DNA from: Tubiluchus corallicola
Taxonomy: Eukaryota > Priapulida > Priapulimorpha > Priapulimorphida > Tubiluchidae
Direction: 5' to 3'
NCBI GenBank assembly: GCA_030141605.1
Contig: JAQGDQ010001818.1
Coordinates: 1-24,342, forward strand
DNA length: 24,342 nt
This document shows positions 1 to 8,765 of this stretch, in pieces. A program made the position numbers and the translations under genes. How positions within the stretch are numbered: the first letter of the stretch is position 1; each line of letters begins with the position of its first letter. Under the pieces are notes generated by a model. It worked only from the letters and a program-made list of their open reading frames with translations. It was not told the origin of the DNA and did not search any database.

Positions 1-90
1 ACTAACTCTAGCATGAGATTTCCTACGAGATTTCTGATTAAAAGGTCAAGAATTACAATAATTGTACAGCTGTAAAATGTGCAATGCATT

Positions 91-272
91 GCAGAGAGAG
101 AGAGGAGAGAGAGAGAGAGAGGGGGGAGAGAGAGAGAGAGAGTAAGAGAGAGAAAGAGAGAGTGAAAGAGAGAGAGAGAGAAAGAGATAGAGAGGGAGGG
201 AAGGAGAGAGAGAGAGGGAGAAAGAGAGAGAGAGAAAGAGAGAGAAAGGGAGAGAGAGAGAGAGAGAGAGAC
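91..272. repeat. GA-rich microsatellite
   Basis: About 180 bp of near-pure purine (GA)n with GGGAGA and AAAGAGA interruptions. The long charged frame on the + strand (RERERE...) and the Ser/Leu frame on the - strand are by-products of the repeat. Confidence 0.95.
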
Positions 273-299
273 GAGGACCAGGTCGTACCTAGCACCAAG

Positions 300-641
300 A
301 TGACTGTGACAGCACCAGCAGCAGCAGCAGCAGTGCTGCCACCGCCGAGATTGCATCACCTTCCAATCGTCACTGCTAGAATGATGACTAGAACAGCAGC
401 TGTACCTAAAACAGCGTCACCGACGCCACCACCACCACCACCGTCGAGATTACAGCAGCAGCAGCAGCACAATGTCAACGTTCGGGTCGCGTCTGCTAGC
501 AATATGCCGCCACCGCTAACATCAACAACATCGACAGCAACAACAACAACAACAGTGGCGTCATCAACGAGCATGGGTCCCCCACCCAACATCGTTTTTG
601 TCAACCGGAAGAAAGCATCCGACCAGGATAAAGATAAATGA
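300..641 (+). CDS. Possible low-complexity protein or last coding exon
   Basis: An open frame from ATG at 300 (context caagATGa, A at -3) to TGA at 641 gives about 113 residues rich in Ala, Pro, Gln and Thr runs (PPPPPP, QQQQQ, TTTTT) and ends in a less repetitive, charged NIVFVNRKKASDQDKDK. The frame stays open upstream through the GA repeat to position 84, so this could equally be a terminal exon. AATAAA lies 190 bp downstream. Against it: the composition comes from CAG, CCA and ACA trinucleotide runs, no conserved domain is seen, and an open frame is easy to get in such sequence. Function unknown. Confidence 0.25.
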   Translation: MTVTAPAAAAAVLPPPRLHHLPIVTARMMTRTAAVPKTASPTPPPPPPSRLQQQQQHNVNVRVASASNMPPPLTSTTSTATTTTTVASSTSMGPPPNIVFVNRKKASDQDKDK

Positions 642-706
642 ATATTTTTTAAATAGTAAGGGTACACCCCATCGGGATAAAGATAAATGAATATTTTAAA
701 AAGTAA
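616..706. repeat. Short imperfect direct duplication at the frame end
   Basis: The block GGATAAAGATAAATGAATAT, which holds the TGA of the 300-641 frame, occurs at about 628 and again at about 676 with similar AT-rich flanks. Confidence 0.7.
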
Positions 707-830
707 ATACACTTCAGTCTCTGGCAATTTTAGTCTAATAGTAAAGCGCCTCAGTTTTTTTCTCTTTGTACATCTAGTCTAGATAAAAGTAAAATTTTAA
801 ATACCCTATTGTCAAAAAAAGAAATCTTTC

Positions 831-836
831 AATAAA
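831..836 (+). promoter_or_regulatory. Candidate polyadenylation signal
   Basis: AATAAA, followed within 25 bp by a G/T-rich stretch (ttgtgagtttttggg). It would serve a + strand transcript ending here, such as the 300-641 frame. AATAAA is common by chance in AT-rich DNA. Confidence 0.25.
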
Positions 837-1121
837 AATGTGGCTAATGCAACTTGTGAGTTTTTGGGATTATATATATATATCCTCACCTAAAAAAATA
901 CTGACTCGTTGAAAGCGTGCAGACTAGAAGGCTGCAGGCATTCAATTTTATCTAGACGGCAGCTGTCCTACTGTCTGCTTGCTGTACATTCCAACGGGCT
1001 TTTTAAAAAAACAGGTACACGCACTTAAATAGCCGCGGGTGTCATGTCTAGCAAGTCAATTAACGGATTAAGTCCTCATTAGCCAGGTAGTCGAGTCAAT
1101 TACCGGATTAAGCAATAGACA

Positions 1122-1304
1122 CGTGCCTGCCTTGGCGTCTGATCAGATGAGTGCATTCGTTGCGGGTTTAAACATGCGAGTTAGTACAGATAGAAAGATT
1201 TTTACAAAATAGAGGCGTGCCTGCCTTGGCGTCTGATCGTATGAGTGCATTCGTTGCGGGTTTAAACATGCGAGTTAGTACAGATAGAAAGATTTTTACA
1301 AAAT
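1122..1304. repeat. 94-bp tandem duplication
   Basis: Two nearly identical copies (1122-1215 and 1216-1304), each running from CGTGCCTGCCTTGGCGTCTG to TTTTTACAAAAT. High identity implies a recent event. The upstream motif GTCAATTACCGGATTA recurs at about 1056, 1093, 1690 and 2460, so the whole 1-2.8 kb region is built of related pieces. Confidence 0.9.
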
Positions 1305-1394
1305 GAAAAGATAATTTTAACTAACATTAGTTATTATTGTTCTGTCGGATAAAAAAAGTGGATGATGACCAAAGATCAGACTCTGCTTTAGGTA

Positions 1395-1442
1395 ATACCG
1401 CGTCATCATCATCATCATCGTCGTCGTCATCATCATCATCGT
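1395..1442. repeat. TCA/TCG trinucleotide microsatellite
   Basis: A run of tca units with tcg interruptions. No coding signal. Confidence 0.85.
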
Positions 1443-1604
1443 TGGATACAGTTGACAAAAAAATAAAGAAACCCAGAAATTAATCATGCTCGGCGACGCG
1501 TGAGTAGACTGTATGTTACACGCGGTAACGTTCGTGCTAATGGTCGGCCCGTGCTAACAATCGTGCTCGGCGGTGTGTGCGCGTGTGAGTAGACTGTATG
1601 TTGC

Positions 1605-2829
1605 AATTTAGACTCGCATAAAAGAACATCCTGTAGAGAAATCTTTTAGCCCATTATCTAGCTAGCTAGCTAGGCGACGAGGCGAGAGTCGATTACCGGA
1701 TTAGCCACAATTAGGGTGGAGCAAGCAAAGTGCGCAGCGAGCGCGCGTCGAACGGACGACTGCATTTAGCGCGGAGGGGGGGTGTTCTCGCCGGGCGCAC
1801 CCCCCCCAAAGCGTGCGGGAGTTCCAACCGTCACTCCTAATCCTTAAATCGAGCACTTAACTAGCGCAACAATAGACCCGCTTCACTTTTTTTAGGGGGT
1901 GATTTTTGTTCCCACCCCCGGCAGCCGAGGGGGGCGTGGCCCATCGACCAACCGTCACTCCTAATCCTTAAATTGGTCACTTAACTAGCACGACAATAGA
2001 GCCACTTCACTTTTTTAGGGGTGTTTCCGGATTTTCGCACTTTTTTAGGGGTGTTTTTCCCCACCCCCCCGGGGAAATCCCCACCCCCCCCGGGAAATCG
2101 GCCAGAGGTGTAACATCTAACCTACTAACGCAATTGGCTCTTGCCGATGCGACCGCATTGGATGGAGCGAAGGAGGCTTTTTGGCGACGACATCCATCCA
2201 TCCATCCATCTCGGATAAAGGTAGGATAAAATTGTATCGCAACTTAGACGCGCATAAAAGAACATTCTAGCCCGGATGAGGGTGGGGTAAAATTTTTAAA
2301 AATTGCATGGCAATTTAGACTCGCATAAAAGAACATCCTAACCATTTAACGACGATGACGAGACTGTGCACTGCTGCACGTGGGTAGAGAAATCTTTTAG
2401 CGTAGCCACACACGCGCGCAAGTCAATTACCCCATTATCTAGCTAGCTAGGCGGCGAGAGTCGATTACCGGATTAGCCACAATTAGGGTGGAGCAAAGTG
2501 TGCAGCGAGCTCGTGTCGAACGGACGACTGCATTTACCGCGGAGGGGGGGTGTTCTCGCCGGGTGCACCCCCCCCAAAGCGTGCGGGAGTTCCAACCGTC
2601 ACTCCTAATCCTTAAATCGAGCACTTAACTAGCGCAACAATAGACCCACTTCACTTTTTTAGGGGGTGATTTTTGTTCCCACCCCCGGCAGCCGAGGGGG
2701 GCGTGGCCCGTCGACCAACCGTCACTCCTAATCCTTAAATTGGTCACTTAACTAGCACGACAATAGAGCCACTTCACTTTTTTAGGGGTGTTTCCGGATT
2801 TTCGCACTTTTTTAGGGGTGTTTTTCCCA
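1605..2829. repeat. Large direct repeat, two copies about 768 bp apart
   Basis: Copy A (about 1652-2062) and copy B (about 2432-2829) are nearly identical, from CATTATCTAGCTAGC through to AGGGGTGTTTTTCCC, at a constant offset of 767-768 bp. Each copy contains a smaller internal duplication beginning ACCGTCACTCCTAATCCTTA (about 1827 and 1950 in A; 2594 and 2717 in B). A shorter block starting CAATTTAGACTCGCATAAAA also recurs at about 1605 and 2311. GC-rich inverted pairs (GGGGGGGTG with CACCCCCCC around 1775-1808, and the same in B) predict stable hairpins. No coding frame is convincing. It could be a satellite or part of an uncharacterised mobile element. Confidence 0.85.
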
Positions 2830-2835
2830 TCTAAC

Positions 2836-3030
2836 ACACATCTCACTGTGGTCACCTGGCATTCACTGCCTGGCCATGGCGTGGTTTCACTACAATCTCA
2901 CTGTGGCCACATGGCATTCACTGCCCAGCCATGGCGTGCTTTCACCACACATCTCACTGTGGTCACTTGGCATTCACTGCCCAGCCATGGCGTGCTTTCG
3001 CCACGCATCTCACTGTGGTCACCTACATAT
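2836..3030. repeat. About 55-bp minisatellite, four copies
   Basis: Four copies start at about 2838, 2892, 2948 and 3004, each with ATCTCACTGTGGTCAC, and the first three also with GCATTCACTGC and CCATGGCGTG. It directly follows the end of the large direct repeat. Overlapping frames on both strands are repeat artefacts. Confidence 0.9.
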
Positions 3031-3260
3031 GCTACAAAGTTAGACTGGTATTTACAACTGTCCTTGGAAGACGCGTTCCGCTGTAGGCTACTCGACTTTA
3101 AAACTTCAGTAAGTCGAAGCGACAATTTCGGTGACATTGTTTGCCGAGTTTGTTGCGACGAAAGATGACATTTAATAGCGTCCTCTGACCTCGCTGTAGT
3201 CATTGTAGTCGACGATGTTACTCACGCGGAAGTAGTACCCACAGGTGACATCTGGAAGGT

Positions 3261-3313
3261 TATATAAGAGGCGCAAAAACAACTTAGACCTACCTTTGTC
3301 TTACTCGAATAAA
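3261..3313 (+). promoter_or_regulatory. TATA-like box followed by AATAAA
   Basis: TATATAAG at 3261-3268 with a GC-richer flank, then AATAAA at 3308-3313 only 40 bp on. A TATA box and polyadenylation signal this close are typical of a retroviral-type LTR R region, but I could not find matching LTR ends or a target duplication. It may be chance. Confidence 0.2.
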
Positions 3314-3888
3314 AGGCATGTACTGCATGATTTTTTTCTAGTACAATATCTAGGCCTACAATGCATCTGGGCCTACAGTTACTTCGACATTCGGTAAATA
3401 TTTACAATTGATAATTACTTCGATATTCGGTAAATATGCGATGTAAGACATACATCGATTTTACTAATTGTCATTGTAGTGGTACTTGTTGTAGTAATTG
3501 TACACACATGGCTTTATTCAGGAGCAGTCTACTTAGTCGATTGAAAGTCGGCTTTTCTCAATTACATCTTGACTGATTCTTGATCCCGAGGGATCTCAAC
3601 AGTCACGGATGCAGAGACAAAAGTGGGAGCACAGTTATGCCAAATTGTACTTGTTGCCCATCACGAGAAACAGTTATATAGATACATTACATTATCCATA
3701 CGGATCATAGCATTGTCTACACATTACAGTACAGAGAGTAACGTATGTTGTTAACAATTTTACGATGGCTTTTAGAATTGATCTTATAATCCCATCGCAC
3801 TATTTACAATTAGTATAATTTTGTGATTTTAGAAAGATCAATCTTATAACGACTTTATATGCAGCTGGAAGTTATAGCAGACTTTTTA

Positions 3889-4065
3889 ATTGTGAAGCGC
3901 TTCGAGATCACCTGATATGATGGGTTATATAAATAATTATAAATTATTATTATCATCATCATCGTTGTTGTCGTCGTCGCCGTCGTCATCATCATCATCA
4001 TCATCGTTGTCGTCATCGTCATCATCATCCTCATTGTCATTGTTGTCGTCGTCGTCGAAATATCA
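3889..4065 (+). repeat. LINE/SINE-like 3' end running into an ATT/ATC/GTC microsatellite
   Basis: GTGAAGCGCTTCGAG followed by TTATATAAATAATTATAAAT resembles the AAGCGCTTTGAG...TATATAAATAA ends common to many metazoan CR1/L2-type elements and SINEs. The AT-rich tail grades into about 110 bp of tca/tcg triplets (3950-4060), as if the array grew from the tail. The overlapping frames (poly-Ser on +, poly-Met/Thr on -) are not genes. Confidence 0.5.
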
Positions 4066-4209
4066 TCATTTTATAATAATAATCATCATTATTATTATAA
4101 AACCTACGTGTCGCTTTTCATCAATTATTACTAATTCATTAATTTCCATGTATTCATTAATTACTATTTCATCAATTCATCGATTCTATGTAGTATTACT
4201 ATTTTAGAA

Positions 4210-4800
4210 TTAATATTTTAATTCATTACTAATACGCAATCGTCACGCATCATATTTTGTAGCAAGTATTTCTTTTGCATTACAGCCTAAGATATTATTA
4301 ATCAGTTATGCATAACTGAATACCAAACGTCATGGTTGATAAATAATAGAACACATGTATGTTTAGACAGAAAGAAATTCAAGGCTGGGTGAAAACATCA
4401 TCAACCATCTTTTTTAGCTTGATCTCAGCCATATCAACGAGAAATCTCAGTTTGACTAAAAGATAGATTCAAATCTTTGCCTTTACTCCATGGTTACAGT
4501 AAAAACATGTCCCTGTATTGCAGCATATTGTAAAACGATTATGTATTTGTCTCATAATTTATCTACAGCTACAGGGGGAATGATTAGCTATGTGGTCAGG
4601 ATACCACTGCTCTTAACAATTATAGAAATTAGAGGAAAACCGGACACAATCTTGAACTAACTATATGTCAAAATAATTTACTTCACAAAAGTAGTGAAAG
4701 GGAATGTACTATTTTTTTCAAGAATGACTTTTGTGAAAGAATTATTTTCACAGAAATGCTATTTCACGTTCGAGCAGCTAGTTCTCTTTTCTTTTACATG
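4210..4800. other. Non-coding, AT-rich
   Basis: No gene, array or recognisable mobile element seen. Frames are short and compositionally random. Confidence 0.6.
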
Positions 4801-4819
4801 GATCTCTACATTCGCCAGT

Positions 4820-5150
4820 TAAATGGGCACTAATGCATGCATCTCAGAAGTGTGTTACACAAAAACACATGGTGTACCACTCAGCTTAGTGGCATTCATT
4901 GTGACGTAGTGCACAAGTTCGAAAGCTCATACATGAGCACAGAGGTAAACTTCAAATTTGCCAAATCTTGTATATCACGCTTGGGGAATGTTTGTGCTGT
5001 TGAAAACTATGTTCAGTTGTGGTGTCATCACTAACTACGTTTGGCAGCCGTTTATTAGGTTTTGAATCTAATATTTAATTATCAGAAACACTTTGGCATT
5101 ATTATAGGTGTACAAATGTATATACTTTTTACTGTATTTCAGAGTGAGGC
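4820..5150 (+). repeat. Dispersed repeat family, copy 1 (sense)
   Basis: Shares ordered blocks with 15440-15861 and with the reverse complement of 8801-9240. The blocks are a GTAC-CTCAG-type start, GAGCACAG(A/T)GGTAAACT followed by CAAATTTG, GTTGAAAACTATG, TTTAATTATCAGA and ATGTATA...ACTTTTTACTG. This copy lacks some of the middle. It ends near AGTGAGGCAAATAAATG. It does not encode a convincing protein. Type unknown, probably a non-autonomous transposon. Confidence 0.6.
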
Positions 5151-5164
5151 AAATAAATGTTATA

Positions 5165-5330
5165 CAAGGTGCTGCAGATTTTAGTTAGTCAGGCACTTAG
5201 CGGTTAACAGGCAGTTTTGTTATCATTGTTGTTTTACCCTGGACACAGTCTCATACTGTGACTCTTTGTATACAAGTGTTTGTAAAGCCTTTAGTATGCC
5301 GAATTAAATTAAATAAAATAAACTTGAACT
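5165..5330 (+). repeat. Candidate non-LTR retroelement 3' tail
   Basis: GCCGAATTAAATTAAATAAAATAAACTTGAAC at 5299-5330, in pieces GAATTAAATTAAATAAAATA and AACTTGAAC, resembles the A-rich simple tails ending metazoan LINEs. No coding part is attached. Confidence 0.35.
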
Positions 5331-6460
5331 GATACAATCAAGAAAATTATAATGACATTAGTAAAATGCTTGTAGTATCAACAGACAACAGTATAATTCA
5401 ATGAAAATATAAAATGAAATAAAATATCCTGCATTATTCGCACTTGATTCACTAAATCGATTCCGTAATCCACAGTTTTATTTTCGTTTGCCTGAAGCGT
5501 CTCAAATGTCGTGCATATTCGGCAGACAATCTGACGGTGCGTCGCAATTTCGATGAATTAAAGGGCAATGTACAGAGCTATAACAGAGTATGGAAGGTCG
5601 TACCTTTTTTATAATACACGTGTAACTAACAACATTTCTTTTTGATTTTATCTAAGGAAGTATCATTTTTTCTTTCAGGAAAGCAATACACTGTAAGGTA
5701 TCTTTTCGATGTGCCAAGAAAAGTAGCCTGTAACGTGATAAAATTGTAATGATGGACTTAGATATAGTTTTATACTTGCACCTCGACAGTTCGTCTTATT
5801 CTTTGCAGCAAGGAATGATCGTTTAGTGAACAAGAATTTTTTGCTTCATTGTAGAGGCAAATAAATAACAATTAACAAAAAATCGCAAAATAACAGCTTT
5901 TACTGAGTTGTAATGCCTAATATCAGTACTAGTACTAGTACTAAGTAGTAGTAGCAATAATGGTAGTAAATCTCTAGTAGCAGTAGTTATAAATATACTT
6001 TTGAGACAAATAGTTCTTCCACTGTAATTGCGACAAATTGCACATATATTAGATAGTCATCACTACTTAGTGGCTCCATCGACAGGTTTTCACATTTTAA
6101 TATGTAATCCAGCACCCTTGTCATAATATAGGCATGTTCAAATTATAAGAAAGTTACACGTCACAAATTAATACAGTAATAGTTATTTCAGCTTAACAGA
6201 ATTAGCAGAACTGTTAGTCATTACAAAGTAAATAAGTGTAGGCAGTGGGACTAGCGGAATCACTCAGGTGCAGAAAGCAGTGATTATACCGAAACAAAAG
6301 CGAACCGAAACATTTTTGCAAAACCAACTATTAATATTATTAAGAATGAAAAAAGTAAAATTCTAAAATAAGTAAAATATCTTGTTTTTTTGTTTGTTTT
6401 GTTTGTTTTTATTTGCTGTGGTACCAAATTATTGATAAAAAATTATAATACAAACAGGAC
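5330..6460. other. Non-coding, AT-rich
   Basis: No gene recognised. There is a short (AGTACT)n/(AGT)n run at about 5925-5960 and a T-rich run with TGTTTGTTT at 6385-6412. Confidence 0.6.
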
Positions 6461-6474
6461 ACAGAAGTTTTATA

Positions 6475-7205
6475 GGGCGCTATTACACTTTCGTACCGCC
6501 TAGCTTTTCCTGGCCTATTGGTTGTTTTCACGCCTGCAGGCCAGAAAGCAGACCAACAGGCGTAACATACACCATATTCCCATAATATTATTGCGGCGTA
6601 CGCTTTATAAGTCCAGATTAAAATCAGATTAAAATCATGCATTACTTACCTACCGCCGCCATTAGAAGCTGCACGTGAATAACCGTGTTTACACCACTGA
6701 TGCGCAATCGCTCTCGCGCATTGACGTGTTGGCCTTTAACCTGTATTTTTAGTTTCTTCGCATAATTTATGATTATTAGGGTTGCATCTACGAGAGTTTG
6801 TATCGTATCGCGGGTGGGCCTGGAACGGAACAGTTATTTATCATTAATTTTATTTATTACTGTAGTATTATTACTATTAGATTATAAAAAAAGTAAAGGT
6901 TTTTTCTTTATTTCGTAAATGCGGTGAAGATGAAAGTGTGTCACGTGCTTTTAAGCTAGGCCCTGATAATGCATAAACTAGTACGAAATTCGTCACGTGA
7001 CCACACACACAAACAAGATGGCGATACTGTGTCGAACTGTGAATATAGCGTAATTATTGGTAATTATGCCTAAATAGGATTAAATTACAATTAGATTAGC
7101 GGAAACATTCACTGATGACGTAAGAATAATAGAATGATGACTTACGAGCCTAAAAACGCGTAATAACCTATAAAAAGCTAAGCGGTGCGAAAGTGTAATA
7201 GCGCC
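6475..7205. mobile_element. Complete non-autonomous DNA transposon (MITE-like), 731 bp
   Basis: Terminal inverted repeats of about 33 bp with two mismatches: the left end from 6475 starts (G)GGCGCTATTACACTTTCG, and the reverse complement of the end at 7205 starts GGCGCTATTACACTTTCG. The repeats continue through ACCGCYTAGCTTTT. A perfect 8-bp target duplication, GTTTTATA, flanks it (6467-6474 and 7206-7213). No transposase frame exists inside, so it must be moved in trans. An 8-bp duplication fits hAT, P or Merlin superfamilies; the GG start leans to Merlin, but this is not decided. Inside are CACGTG at 6942, the palindrome GTCACGTGAC at 6992 and AAGATGGCG (YY1-like core) at 7015. Confidence 0.88.
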
Positions 7206-7213
7206 GTTTTATA

Positions 7214-7949
7214 GTATAGAACCTCATGTTTGTGTTAGAACGTTTTTAGATTTAAGTATCTTTAATGTTTAAAGATCATAGTGAGTCATTAAAAATAAAC
7301 AAATTTTATTTTGTAGATATTTTGTTGCCTATGTTTCATAAATTATAAAATTAAACATGATTTTGCTTAACTAAATTCAAATGTAGTTTGATATTTCGGT
7401 TGATTGGGCCTGAAGACCCTAAAATTTCACAGTCATCAGTCCTGAAGATATGCCACATTGCTGGTAAAAGTGCTTTACAAACTGTTATGTAAACGAAATT
7501 TTTGCTTTATTTGAACTAATTTAACCAAGATTTTTCGGCGGTTTTTGGTAGCTAAGATAAAAGAAGGTAAATTGGATAAATACAAATAAAACCTCGGAAA
7601 AACACTTCGGAAAATTACTAGAAATTTCCACTAGGAAATTTAATAAATTTTACTGAAACCGAAACTTAACCAAAAGTGCATTTATCGGCAAACCGAAAAG
7701 AAAAATTTCGTTCCAGTAGCAACCCTGGCAGTAAGCAAATCAATAACTATTGTTTAGGTTCAATTTTATTTGATAAGTTTAACCAACTTTAACTTAAAAA
7801 TGCAGTTAGTCGCTTTGGTTTGCTGTTTGATGCCTCATTTTTAGAATCCGATGTTAGCCCATTCCTATACTTTCGTTGCAAAATTTATGTCATTTTTAGA
7901 ATGTAACGTAGCCCGGCTAATCAGATAATTTGCACAACCCTGTAGTAGC
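7214..7949. other. Non-coding, with one possible orphan hAT end
   Basis: AT-rich, no gene. About 7704-7731 read in reverse starts CAGGGTTGCTACTGG, which looks like a hAT-type terminus. No partner end or target duplication was found, so it may be a truncated element. Confidence 0.35.
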
Positions 7950-8486
7950 CAGGGATGAGAATTTTTCGCGAATATGCGGAATTCCGAGTTTTTGGAAGAC
8001 CAGTAGTACCATTTTTGTAAATCGCGTAAATTCGTTGAGAAAATTTTTACGGACCCAGTACATTATTTCACAAGCCGACCACTAGTTGGCAGGCCGTCAC
8101 TTTGTTTACATCACATACATCAGTGTAACCACGTGTATATCTCTATGTATAAAAATATAGAATCAATTGCGCGGAATTATTTAGTCAATTGCATATACTT
8201 TTGCATAGGAGCAGCTAGTACTTAGGCATTTTTGAGACAATTAGGCATCATGTATCCTTCATAGTTGGGTATTTTAAATTATGCATGAAACAAGGTAATT
8301 GATATTTTAAGTCCACTTAGAGGCTATCTATGGTCACAAAATAGCAATTTGTTGCTGGCTCCAACGGGCCTTTGCCCCCTTGAACCCCCATGAGGGCTTT
8401 GCCCCTCGACCCCATTGGGGGCCTAGGTGGCCCCAAAAACCCCGGGCTGTTTCAGAGTTTTTTGCAATTTATCATTCTCATCCCTG
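7950..8486. mobile_element. Complete hAT-like non-autonomous transposon, 537 bp
   Basis: Perfect 13-bp terminal inverted repeats, CAGGGATGAGAAT at 7950-7962 and ATTCTCATCCCTG at 8474-8486, flanked by a perfect 8-bp target duplication GTAGTAGC (7942-7949 and 8487-8494). CAGGG ends with an 8-bp duplication are hallmarks of the hAT superfamily. There is no transposase frame. The interior includes a GC-rich patch (about 8355-8450) with alternating CCCC/GGGG tracts that can fold. The element ends 157 bp before the WSC gene's ATG, so it may lie in or next to its promoter or 5'UTR. A partial relative is at 18735-18930. Confidence 0.9.
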
Positions 8487-8643
8487 GTAGTAGCAACTAA
8501 CTCAGCTTCAGCCTCTATTAATAACTGATGCTATAGCATGTATTCATTATTTACCTTAGATACGAATTTACCAGAAACGTGCAATAAAATGATCTCTTGC
8601 CTGCAGTCACTAAATTCTGGCTTATGAACATTTGCATTATGCC

Positions 8644-8765
8644 ATGGATGTCAAAAAGGAAGAATTTACCTTGCTTGATCATTTGAGCAGTGATTCGAGA
8701 GTTGATGATCTGCAATTTAGGCCGGCGCCAGCTGCACGGAAGAAGAAGAAGTTTTTCAAGACTAG
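8644..8765 (+). CDS. Exon 1: start codon and cytosolic tail, residues 1-41
   Basis: The start is ATG at 8644 in a strong context (gccATGG, G at -3 and +4). An in-frame TAA at 8611 with no AG between it and the ATG rules out extension of this frame unless a 5'UTR intron exists. The exon encodes a hydrophilic segment that begins MDVKKEEFTLLDHL and ends in a basic run, RKKKKFFKTR (residues 32-41). EEFTLL (residues 6-11) fits the acidic di-leucine sorting consensus [DE]xxxL[LI]. The donor is AG|GTAAAT at 8766, leaving two bases of an Arg codon that exon 2 completes. An ATG at 8624 opens a short out-of-frame reading frame that overlaps this start; if the transcript includes it, it could reduce initiation. 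Assignment as first coding exon is inferred from frame and splice fit. Confidence 0.8.

Noticed and set aside
84-298. Arg/Glu-repeat protein (+) and Ser/Leu-repeat protein (-)
   Set aside because: Translations of the GA microsatellite.
3151-3360. Solo LTR (TG start, TATA, AATAAA, ACA end)
   Set aside because: No matching second LTR, primer-binding site or target duplication found.
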